48,986 nt of DNA from Streptomyces tibetensis (GTDB taxonomy: Bacteria > Actinomycetota > Actinomycetes > Streptomycetales > Streptomycetaceae): positions 1-48,986 of the forward strand of contig NZ_SZVW01000037.1 of assembly GCF_007655005.1 (NCBI RefSeq), written 5' to 3'. Positions 17,407 through 24,676 of the stretch are shown one piece after another. The position numbers and the translations under genes are program-made. The notes beneath the pieces are model-generated. The model was given only the letters and a program-made list of their open reading frames with translations, was not told the origin of the DNA and made no database searches. Every line of letters starts with the position of its first letter. The first letter of the stretch is position 1.

Positions 17407-17650
17407 GAATCTCGCGTTCCATGGAGTCGGGCAGGGGCCAGAAGGGAAAGGGTAATCGCCCACCACCCCCCTTCTGTAAGCCTGAGTGAGACCCAGCCAC
17501 GTCACCGCTCTGTCACAACACGAACCGTTCCGGGCCGGGCACATGGGGTCACGGCCGGTTTCGTGCGCGTGGGACGCTTCGGTGCGCCCTGAGCTGCGGC
17601 CCCCGCCCCGTGCCGCATTGCCTCCCCACGCGCGGGGAGAATGCGGGATC

Positions 17651-18232
17651 ATGTCTGCCATGACCGAGGTGTCCTCGCTCACAGGGCGGTTGCTCGTGGC
17701 CACCCCCGCCCTGGCGGACCCGAACTTCGACCGTGCGGTGGTGCTGCTCCTCGACCACGACGAGGAGGGCTCGCTCGGCGTCGTCCTCAACCGCCCCACC
17801 CCGGTGGACGTGGGGGACATCCTGGAGGGCTGGGGGGATCTCGCCGTGGAGCCGGGTGTCGTGTTCCAGGGCGGCCCGGTGTCGCTGGACTCCGCCCTCG
17901 GGGTGGCGGTCGTCCCCGGCGGCGCCTCCGGCGAGGCCGCCCCACTGGGCTGGCGCCGGGTGCACGGCGCGATCGGCCTGGTCGATCTGGAGGCCCCGCC
18001 GGAGCTGCTGGCCTCCGCCCTCGGCTCCCTGCGCATCTTCGCCGGGTACGCCGGCTGGGGCCCGGGTCAGCTGGAGGACGAGCTGGCGGACGGCGCCTGG
18101 TACGTGGTCGAGTCGGAGCCCGGTGACGTCTCGTCCCCCTCTCCCGAGGGGCTCTGGCGCGAGGTGCTGCGCCGCCAGCGCAGCGAGCTGGCGATGGTGG
18201 CGACGTACCCGGACGACCCTTCGCTCAACTGA
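17651..18232 (+). CDS. YqgE/AlgH family protein (DUF179)
   Basis: The 193-residue protein matches the YqgE/AlgH family: LTGRLLVATPALADPNFDRAVVLLLDHDEEGSLGVVLNRPT at the start, VFQGGPV near 77 and FAGYAGWGPGQLEDEL near 134. The family is widely conserved and often essential-looking, but its biochemical role is unknown. The ATG at 17651 is used; an ATG at 17660 is an alternative. It is divergent from murA across 244 bases that hold promoters for both but no further gene. The DUF3039 gene follows closely. Confidence 0.9.
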   Translation: MSAMTEVSSLTGRLLVATPALADPNFDRAVVLLLDHDEEGSLGVVLNRPTPVDVGDILEGWGDLAVEPGVVFQGGPVSLDSALGVAVVPGGASGEAAPLGWRRVHGAIGLVDLEAPPELLASALGSLRIFAGYAGWGPGQLEDELADGAWYVVESEPGDVSSPSPEGLWREVLRRQRSELAMVATYPDDPSLN

Positions 18233-18261
18233 TGCGTGTGAGCTTCAGTACCCTTGGCCCT

Positions 18262-18543
18262 ATGAGCACTCTCGAGCCCGAGCGCGGGACTGGTACGGGG
18301 ACCCTCGTTGAGCCGACGCCGCAGACCTCCCACGGTGACGGTGACCACGAGCGCTTCGCCCATTACGTCCAGAAGGACAAGATCATGGCGAGCGCCCTCG
18401 ACGGCACCCCCGTCGTGGCGCTGTGCGGCAAAGTCTGGGTACCGGGCCGCGACCCGAAGAAGTACCCCGTTTGTCCCATGTGCAAGGAGATCTACGAGTC
18501 CATGAGCTCCGGCGACGACGACAACGGCAAGGGCGACAAGTAG
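18262..18543 (+). CDS. DUF3039 family small zinc-ribbon-like protein
   Basis: The 93-residue protein has a variable N-terminus followed by HERFAHYVQKDKIMASALDGTPVVALCGKVWVP and YPVCPMCKEIYE, a C...C-x2-C pattern suggesting metal binding. It matches DUF3039, a small actinobacterial family of unknown function. The ATG at 18262 is preferred to one at 18232 that overlaps the yqgE stop. TACCCT at 18249-18254 is a possible -10 exactly 7 bases before that ATG, which would make a leaderless mRNA, although no good -35 is present. Confidence 0.85.
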   Translation: MSTLEPERGTGTGTLVEPTPQTSHGDGDHERFAHYVQKDKIMASALDGTPVVALCGKVWVPGRDPKKYPVCPMCKEIYESMSSGDDDNGKGDK

Positions 18544-18564
18544 GCCTGACCCGCGGGGCGTGAG

Positions 18565-18601
18565 GCCCCCAGGGTGCGTTTCGCGCGCCCTGGGGGCTTT
18601 T
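18565..18601 (+). terminator. intrinsic terminator after DUF3039 gene
   Basis: Fourteen-base arms (18565-18578 and 18584-18597, one G-T wobble) surround a 5-base loop and lead into TTTT, 22 bases after the stop. Confidence 0.85.
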
Positions 18602-18643
18602 GTGCTGTCCGGGCGTTGCGCAGGGTGCTCCTGCCGGTCACAG

Positions 18644-18659
18644 AGTGGTTGAGACCTCT
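18644..18659 (+). promoter_or_regulatory. DasR-like operator (dre) upstream of the sugar ABC operon
   Basis: AGTGGTTGAGACCTCT matches 13 of 16 positions of the palindromic dre pattern AGTGGTCTAGACCACT bound by DasR, the GlcNAc-responsive GntR regulator. It lies 96 bases before the binding-protein ATG. The genes it would control end with a hexosaminidase, which fits chitin/GlcNAc regulation. A GTTGCAAC palindrome at about 18726-18733 is a second possible operator. Confidence 0.6.
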
Positions 18660-18754
18660 TGTGGGCGTGTTCATGAAGTCCCTAGCCTCCAATGTGTTGT
18701 GCACAGCGAAACCCCCATTGCGCATGTTGCAACGCTCCCTCGGAGGATCACTTC

Positions 18755-20053
18755 ATGAAGCTGTCCGTCCGTGGTGCCGGGCTCACCGCCCTCGCCGCTC
18801 TCCTGGCCACCGCCTGCGTGCCCCAGACCTCCTCGAACTCCTCCTCCGGCAAGGACGAGAAGACCGGCACACTGCGCGTGTGGCTCTTCCAGGAGGTCGG
18901 CAACGCCCCCAAGGAGAAGGTCGTCGACTCCGTCGTCGCCGGGTTCGAGAAAGCCCACAAGGGCACGAAGGTCGAGGTCGAGTACATCCCGGTCGAGACC
19001 CGCGCCCAGCGCGTCAAGGCCGCCTTCAACGACCCCGGCTCCGCGCCCGACGTGATGGAGTACGGCAACACCGACACGGCCGGCTATGTGAAGGACGGCG
19101 GACTCCTCGACGTCACGAAGGAGTTCGGCGACTGGACCGAGGCGAAGGACACCGACCCGACGGCGAAACAGTCGGTGACGGTGGACGGCAGGCTCTACGG
19201 CGCCCCGTTCTACGTCGGCGTCCGCGCCCTGTACTACCGCACGGACGTGTTCGAGGAGCTCGGCCTGTCCGCCCCGAGGACGATGGACGAACTCGCCTCC
19301 ACCGCCCGGAAGATACGCGCCGCGAAACCCGAGCTGTACGGGCTGGCGGTCGGCGGTGCCTACACCTACGGCGCGATGCCGTTCGTCTGGGCCAACGGCG
19401 GTGAACTGGCCAACGGCAAGAGCGGCTCGTACGCGTCCGGCATCGACAGCCCCGAGGCCCGCAAGGGCATCAAGGCGTACACGTCCCTCTTCGGTGACGA
19501 CAACTGCCCGGCCGCCAAGTGCGCGGGCATGGGCGGCAACGACACCGTCAGCGCCTTCGCCGCCGGCAAGGCGGGCATGGCGATCGGCGGCGACTTCAGC
19601 CACACCGCCGTCGAGGCCGGGAAGGTCAAGGGCAAGTACGCCGTCGTCCCGCTGCCGGGGGTCACGTCCGGCTCCATCGCTCCCGCCTTCGCGGGCGGCA
19701 ACAACATCGGCGTCCTGAAGAGCACCTCGCACCGCACGCTCGCCGTCCGGCTGATGGAACAGCTCGCCTCGAAGAAGACGCAGGGCGAACTCTTCGACGC
19801 CATGGGCTTCCTGCCGACCTTCACGGACGTCCGGACGCAGGCCGCGGCGAATGAGCCGTTCGTGAAGCCCTTCGTGCGGACCCTCTCCGCCGGAACCAGG
19901 TTCGTGCCCGCCTCACCCGCCTGGGCCCAGATCGACTCCTCCCTCGTCCTGCCGACGATGTTCCAGGAGGTCATCAGCGGCAAGAAAGACGTCACGAAGG
20001 CCTCCGAGGACGCCGCGAAGAAGATGAACTCGGCGTTCGGCTCCGCGGGGTGA
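18755..20053 (+). CDS. sugar ABC transporter substrate-binding lipoprotein
   Basis: The product is a 432-residue family 1 extracellular solute-binding protein. It has a lipoprotein signal peptide with Arg at 6, a hydrophobic core and a cleavage Cys at 21 (LLATAC). The mature part begins with a Ser/Asn-rich linker, then TLRVWLFQEVGN; later APDVMEYGNTDTAGY, YGAPFYVGVRALYYR and FAAGKAGMAIGGDFS are typical of CUT1 sugar binders. GGAGGA lies 8 bases before the ATG. It is the first gene of an operon with two permeases and a GH20 enzyme, so the likely ligands are N-acetylglucosamine oligomers or other HexNAc sugars. Confidence 0.92.
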   Translation: MKLSVRGAGLTALAALLATACVPQTSSNSSSGKDEKTGTLRVWLFQEVGNAPKEKVVDSVVAGFEKAHKGTKVEVEYIPVETRAQRVKAAFNDPGSAPDVMEYGNTDTAGYVKDGGLLDVTKEFGDWTEAKDTDPTAKQSVTVDGRLYGAPFYVGVRALYYRTDVFEELGLSAPRTMDELASTARKIRAAKPELYGLAVGGAYTYGAMPFVWANGGELANGKSGSYASGIDSPEARKGIKAYTSLFGDDNCPAAKCAGMGGNDTVSAFAAGKAGMAIGGDFSHTAVEAGKVKGKYAVVPLPGVTSGSIAPAFAGGNNIGVLKSTSHRTLAVRLMEQLASKKTQGELFDAMGFLPTFTDVRTQAAANEPFVKPFVRTLSAGTRFVPASPAWAQIDSSLVLPTMFQEVISGKKDVTKASEDAAKKMNSAFGSAG

Positions 20054-21057
20054 GCCGGGTGAACGACCGCGGTTTCGTGAAAACCCCCGCGGCCGCCACG
20101 GCACCGACCGTGCCGTCCCCCCGGCCCCCGCGCGAGGCCACCGACGATCAGGGCGGCCGCACCGCGCGCCGGGCCGCCCGTGGTACCGGCGGCTGGACCC
20201 CCTGGCTGTATCTCGCGCCCGCGCTGGTCGTGCTCGGGGGACTGCTCGTGTACCCGATCTGCCAACTCGGCCTGATCTCCCTCTTCCAGTACACCCAGGC
20301 GCAGGTCAGTGGCGGTGAGCCGGCCACCTTCGAGGGGTTCGGGAACTACGCCCGCCTGTTCGGGGACCCGCAGTTCTGGCAGGTGCTGCTCGCCACCGTG
20401 CTGTTCGCGGCGGCCTGTGTCGTCTCGACGCTCGCCGTCGGCTGCGCCCTGGCCGTGCTCCTCACCCGCGTCCGGGCCGTACCGCGGCTCGCGTTGATGC
20501 TGGCCGCCCTCGGCGCGTGGGCGACCCCGGCCGTCACCGGCTCCACGGTGTGGCTGTTCCTCTTCGACCCGGACTTCGGCCCGGTCAACCGGATGCTGGG
20601 CCTCGGCGACCACGCGTGGACCTACGGCCGCCTGAGTGCCTTCTTCCTGGTGCTGCTCGAAGTGGTGTGGTGCTCCTTCCCGTTCGTCATGGTGACCGTC
20701 TACGCGGGGATCCGCGCCGTACCCACCGAAGTGCTGGAGGCCGCCTCCCTGGACGGCGCCTCACAGTGGCGCATCTGGCGTTCCGTGCTCGCCCCGATCC
20801 TCCGGCCGATCCTGGTCGTCGTCACCATCCAGTCGGTCATCTGGGACTTCAAGGTCTTCACCCAGATCTACGTCATGACGAACGGCGGCGGCATCGCCGG
20901 ACAGAACCTGGTCCTGAACGTCTACGCCTACCAGCAGGCCTTCGCGTCCTCGCAGTACGGCCTCGGCTCCGCGATCGGCGTCGTGACGCTGCTGATCCTG
21001 CTCGCCGTCACGCTGGTGTACCTGCGGCTGCTGCGCCGGCAGGGGGAGGAACTGTGA
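20050..21057 (+). CDS. sugar ABC transporter permease (MalF-like)
   Basis: The 335-residue inner-membrane permease starts at GTG 20050, overlapping the binding-protein stop (GTGA); a GTG at 20059 is possible. A polar N-terminus of about 50 residues precedes six membrane helices. The EAA loop (EVLEAASLDGASQWRIWRSV, about 230-249) is the contact for the ATPase. No ATPase gene is in the operon, so a shared MsiK-type ATPase encoded elsewhere is expected, as for other Streptomyces CUT1 systems. Confidence 0.92.
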   Translation: MSRVNDRGFVKTPAAATAPTVPSPRPPREATDDQGGRTARRAARGTGGWTPWLYLAPALVVLGGLLVYPICQLGLISLFQYTQAQVSGGEPATFEGFGNYARLFGDPQFWQVLLATVLFAAACVVSTLAVGCALAVLLTRVRAVPRLALMLAALGAWATPAVTGSTVWLFLFDPDFGPVNRMLGLGDHAWTYGRLSAFFLVLLEVVWCSFPFVMVTVYAGIRAVPTEVLEAASLDGASQWRIWRSVLAPILRPILVVVTIQSVIWDFKVFTQIYVMTNGGGIAGQNLVLNVYAYQQAFASSQYGLGSAIGVVTLLILLAVTLVYLRLLRRQGEEL

Positions 21058-21899
21058 ATCCGCTGCGCGCCGGTGTGCGCCGTCCGGGCCGACTGGCCGC
21101 CGAGGCCTGCGCCCTGCTGATCGCGGTCGTCGTCGCCTTTCCCCTCTACTGGATGGTCCTCAGCGCCTTCAAACCGGCCGGGGAGATCGAGTCGAGCGAA
21201 CCCCGGCCCTGGACGCTCGCGCCCTCCCTGGATTCCTTCCGGCGTGTCTTCGGGCAGCAGGAATTCGGCCGCTACTTCCTCAACAGCCTCGTCGTGGCGG
21301 GCTGTGTCGTGATCGCCTCCGGGCTGATCGCGTTTCTCGCCGCGACCGCCGTCACACGATTCCGCTTCCGCCTCCGGACCACCCTTCTGATCATGTTTCT
21401 GGTGGCCCAGATGGTGCCCGTGGAAGCCCTGACCATCCCCCTCTTCTTCCTCCTGCGGGACGCCGGTCAGCTGAACACGTTGGGCTCGCTGATCCTGCCC
21501 CACATCGCCTTCTCACTGCCCTTCGCGATCTGGATGCTGCGAGGGTTCGTGAAAGCCGTCCCGGAGGCGCTGGAGGAGGCCGCGTACATCGACGGGGCGA
21601 GCCGGGCGCGATTCCTCTGGCAGATCCTTTTCCCGCTCGTCCTGCCGGGTCTCGTGGCCACCAGCGTGTTTTCGTTCATCTCCGCCTGGAACGACTTCCT
21701 GTTCGCCAAGTCGTTCATCATCAGCGACACCTCGCAGTCGACGCTGCCGATGGCCCTGCTCGTCTTCTACAAGCCCGACGACCCGGACTGGGGCGGAGTC
21801 ATGGCCGCCTCCACGGTCATGACGATCCCGGTCCTGGTCTTCTTCGTACTCGTACAGCGGCGCCTGGTCTCCGGACTGGGCGGAGCGGTGAAGGACTGA
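21054..21899 (+). CDS. sugar ABC transporter permease (MalG-like)
   Basis: The 281-residue permease starts at GTG 21054, overlapping the previous stop (GTGA), with GGGGGAGG just upstream. It has six hydrophobic segments with LYWMVLSAFKPAGEI at the start and the EAA loop EALEEAAYIDGASRARFLW near 175-193, followed by FPLVLPGL. It pairs with the MalF-like protein to form the transmembrane channel. Only one base separates it from the hexosaminidase gene. Confidence 0.92.
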   Translation: MNPLRAGVRRPGRLAAEACALLIAVVVAFPLYWMVLSAFKPAGEIESSEPRPWTLAPSLDSFRRVFGQQEFGRYFLNSLVVAGCVVIASGLIAFLAATAVTRFRFRLRTTLLIMFLVAQMVPVEALTIPLFFLLRDAGQLNTLGSLILPHIAFSLPFAIWMLRGFVKAVPEALEEAAYIDGASRARFLWQILFPLVLPGLVATSVFSFISAWNDFLFAKSFIISDTSQSTLPMALLVFYKPDDPDWGGVMAASTVMTIPVLVFFVLVQRRLVSGLGGAVKD

Positions 21900-21900
21900 C

Positions 21901-23523
21901 GTGACCGAACTGATCCCCGCGCCCCGCAGTGCCGTCGCCGGTTCCGGCGAGGTGCGGCTGACACGGCACTCCCGGCTCTACGCCGACCCCGCGACGGAAG
22001 GCGTCGGCCACTGGCTGAGCGCGGCACTTCGGCAGGCCACCGGCCTGCCGCTGCGCGAGGGGCGGGAGCTCGACGAGGCCGAGGGCGGCATCGGGCTGCA
22101 ACTCGACCCCGGCCTCGGCCCCGAGGAGTACCGCCTCGTCAGCGACCACTTCGGCGTCCTCATCGAGGGCGGCGACGCGGCCGGTGTCTTCTGGGGCGCC
22201 CAGACCCTGCGGCAGCTTCTCGGCCCGGACGCCTACCGCAGGGCCCCGCTCGATCGCGACCGCGTCTGGAGCGTGCCGTACCTCAGGATCGAGGACGCCC
22301 CCCGATTCCGCTGGCGCGGCCTGATGCTCGACGTCGCCCGGCACTTCACGCCCAAGGAAGGCGTGCTGCGTCATCTCGATCTGATGGCGGCGCACAAACT
22401 CAACGTCTTCCACTTCCATCTGACGGACGACCAGGGCTGGCGCATCGAGATCGAGCGGCATCCACGGCTGACCGAGATCGGCTCCTGGCGCGCCCGCACG
22501 AAAACCGGCCACCGTGCCTCGCCGTTGTGGGAGGACAAGCCGCACGGCGGCTACTACACCCAGGACGACATCCGGGAGATCGTCGCCTACGCCGCCGAGC
22601 GGCATATCACCGTCGTCCCCGAAATCGACGTACCGGGCCACTCGCAGGCCGCCATCGCCGCCTACCCGGAACTCGGCAACACCGACGTCATCGACACCAC
22701 CGCCCTCTCCGTCTGGGACACCTGGGGAATCAACCCGAACGTACTCGCCCCCACTGACAACACCCTGCGCTTCTACGAGGGCGTCTTCGAGGAAGTGCTC
22801 CGGTTGTTCCCCTCGGAGTTCGTGCACATCGGCGGCGACGAATGCCCCAAGGACCAGTGGCGGCACTCGGAGACGGCCCAGGCGCGCATCAGGGAACTCG
22901 GGCTCGCGGACGAGGACGAGCTCCAGTCCTGGTTCATCGGGCACTTCGACACCTGGCTCGCCGCGCGCGGACGGCGGCTGATCGGCTGGGACGAGATCCT
23001 GGAGGGCGGTCTGGCGAAGGGCGCGGCCGTGTCGTCCTGGCGCGGTTACGCCGGAGGCATCGCCGCCGCCCGGGCCGGCCACGACGTGGTCATGTGCCCC
23101 GAGCAGCAGGTGTACCTGGACCACCGTCAGGACCCGGGCCCCGAGGAGCCGGTACCGATCGGGTGGGTGCGCACCCTGGAGGACGTCTACCGGTTCGAGC
23201 CCGTTCCACCGGAGCTGACGCCCGAGGAGGCCCGGCACGTGCTGGGCACCCAGGCCAACCTGTGGACCGAGGTGATGGAGGACCCCGCACGCGTGGACTA
23301 CCAGGCCTTCCCCCGCCTCGCTGCCTTCGCCGAAGTCGCCTGGAGCGCCCTGCCCGCCCCGGCGGAACGGGATTTCGCCGAGTTCCAGCGCCGTATGACC
23401 GCCCACTACCGGCGGCTCGACGCCCTGGGCGTCGCCTACCGGCCTCCGGCGGGCCCGCTGCCCTGGCAGCGGCGCCCCGGGGTACTGGGCCGCCCGAAGG
23501 ACGGTCCGCCGCCCAGCCGGTAG
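21901..23523 (+). CDS. beta-N-acetylhexosaminidase (GH20)
   Basis: The 540-residue enzyme removes terminal GlcNAc or GalNAc from oligosaccharides. Residues 1-130 form the GH20b-type leading domain. The barrel shows FRWRGLMLDVARHF near 138, FHFHLTDDQGWR near 170 and HIGGDECPKDQW with the catalytic pair Asp313-Glu314. These are the same residue numbers I recall for the S. plicatus enzyme. No signal peptide is visible, so it probably acts on imported chitobiose-like sugars in the cytoplasm, in step with the upstream transporter. GTG at 21901 follows the permease stop by one base. Confidence 0.94.
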   Translation: MTELIPAPRSAVAGSGEVRLTRHSRLYADPATEGVGHWLSAALRQATGLPLREGRELDEAEGGIGLQLDPGLGPEEYRLVSDHFGVLIEGGDAAGVFWGAQTLRQLLGPDAYRRAPLDRDRVWSVPYLRIEDAPRFRWRGLMLDVARHFTPKEGVLRHLDLMAAHKLNVFHFHLTDDQGWRIEIERHPRLTEIGSWRARTKTGHRASPLWEDKPHGGYYTQDDIREIVAYAAERHITVVPEIDVPGHSQAAIAAYPELGNTDVIDTTALSVWDTWGINPNVLAPTDNTLRFYEGVFEEVLRLFPSEFVHIGGDECPKDQWRHSETAQARIRELGLADEDELQSWFIGHFDTWLAARGRRLIGWDEILEGGLAKGAAVSSWRGYAGGIAAARAGHDVVMCPEQQVYLDHRQDPGPEEPVPIGWVRTLEDVYRFEPVPPELTPEEARHVLGTQANLWTEVMEDPARVDYQAFPRLAAFAEVAWSALPAPAERDFAEFQRRMTAHYRRLDALGVAYRPPAGPLPWQRRPGVLGRPKDGPPPSR

Positions 23524-23702
23524 CGCCGGCCGCCCCGACCGAACAGCTCGAACAGGCCACGGAAAAAGCGCACAAGGGTCACCGAAAGTGCCAATCGGCA
23601 TGCATTGGCGAACCCGTGCGAAAACGGACCATCTCGCCGATGAGGTGGGCGAATGCCTCCTAGCGGACCCGTGTCTTCGGCTCTCGCCAAGATGTGCCAG
23701 AG

Positions 23703-23733
23703 TTGCCACGTCCGCCCTGTCAGCACGTACCGT
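23703..23733 (+). promoter_or_regulatory. possible promoter of the molybdenum-enzyme operon
   Basis: TTGCCA (23703-23708) and TACCGT (23728-23733) are spaced by 19 bases and lie about 50 bases before the first gene of the operon. The likeness to the HrdB consensus is only moderate. A GCCAAT/ATTGGC inverted repeat (23590-23609) lies further upstream. Confidence 0.3.
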
Positions 23734-23782
23734 ACGGCAGCACAGGTGGGACCAGGTGGGGCAGCGGGAAGGGGTAGCCGGT

Positions 23783-24676
23783 TTGACCACGCACGCACCG
23801 CAGGCGGCGCAGGCCGTCACGCTGCCCACGACGCTGGACGAGGCCGTCGCGGCGCTCACCGCCGTGCCCGCCGCCGTGCCCGTCGCGGGCGGCACCGACC
23901 TGATGGCCGCCGTCAACTCCGGGCAGCTCAGGCCCGCCGCGCTGGTGGGACTCGGCCGGATTAGCGAGATCCGCGGCTGGCAGTACCTGGACGGTCACGC
24001 GCTGCTCGGCGCGGGCCTCACGCACGCGCGCATGGGCCGCCCCGACTTCGCGGCCCTGATCCCGGCGCTCGCCGCCGCCGCGCGCGCCGCGGGCCCGCCG
24101 CACATCCGCAACGCGGGCACCCTGGGCGGCAACATCGCCTCGGCCGCCCCCACCGGCGACGCGCTGCCGGTGCTGGCCGCCCTGGAGGCGACCCTGATCA
24201 TCGCGGGACCGGGCGGAGCCCGCCGGGAGATCCCCGTCTCGCACCTGCTGGCCGGGATGGACATGCTGCGCGCCGGCGAACTCATCGGCTTCGTGCGCGT
24301 GCCGCTGCTGCACGCCCCGCAGGTCTTCCTGAAGGCGACCGGCCGGACCGGCCCGGGACGCGCGGTGGCGTCCGTGGCCCTGGTCCTGGACCCGGCGCGC
24401 CGGGGTGTGCGCTGCGCGGTGGGCGCCATAGCGCCGATGGCGCTGCGGCCCCTGGAGGCCGAGCAGTGGGTGGCCGGCCTCATCGACTGGGACAACAACC
24501 GCGCGCTCGTCCCGGAGGCGCTGAACGCCTTCGGGGAGTACGTCGCCGCGGCCTGTATCCCCGACGCGGCGCCGGCCGAGGACGGCTCGGTCGCACCGCT
24601 TCCGCCTGCCGTACTGCACCTGCGGCGCACCGTCGCCGCGCTGGCCCGACGAGCACTGGGGAGGGCGCTGTCGTGA
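23783..24676 (+). CDS. xanthine dehydrogenase family FAD-binding subunit
   Basis: The 297-residue FAD subunit (CoxM/XdhB type) transfers electrons from the iron-sulfur subunit to an acceptor. VPVAGGTDLMAAVNSGQL near 35 and RNAGTLGGNIASAAPTGDALPVL near 110 are the two FAD-binding signatures. The start is TTG at 23783 with GGAAGGGG upstream; upstream in-frame sequence is not protein-like. It overlaps the next subunit through GTGA, so the three subunits are made together. Gene order FAD, [2Fe-2S], molybdopterin is standard for this family. Confidence 0.9.
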   Translation: MTTHAPQAAQAVTLPTTLDEAVAALTAVPAAVPVAGGTDLMAAVNSGQLRPAALVGLGRISEIRGWQYLDGHALLGAGLTHARMGRPDFAALIPALAAAARAAGPPHIRNAGTLGGNIASAAPTGDALPVLAALEATLIIAGPGGARREIPVSHLLAGMDMLRAGELIGFVRVPLLHAPQVFLKATGRTGPGRAVASVALVLDPARRGVRCAVGAIAPMALRPLEAEQWVAGLIDWDNNRALVPEALNAFGEYVAAACIPDAAPAEDGSVAPLPPAVLHLRRTVAALARRALGRALS

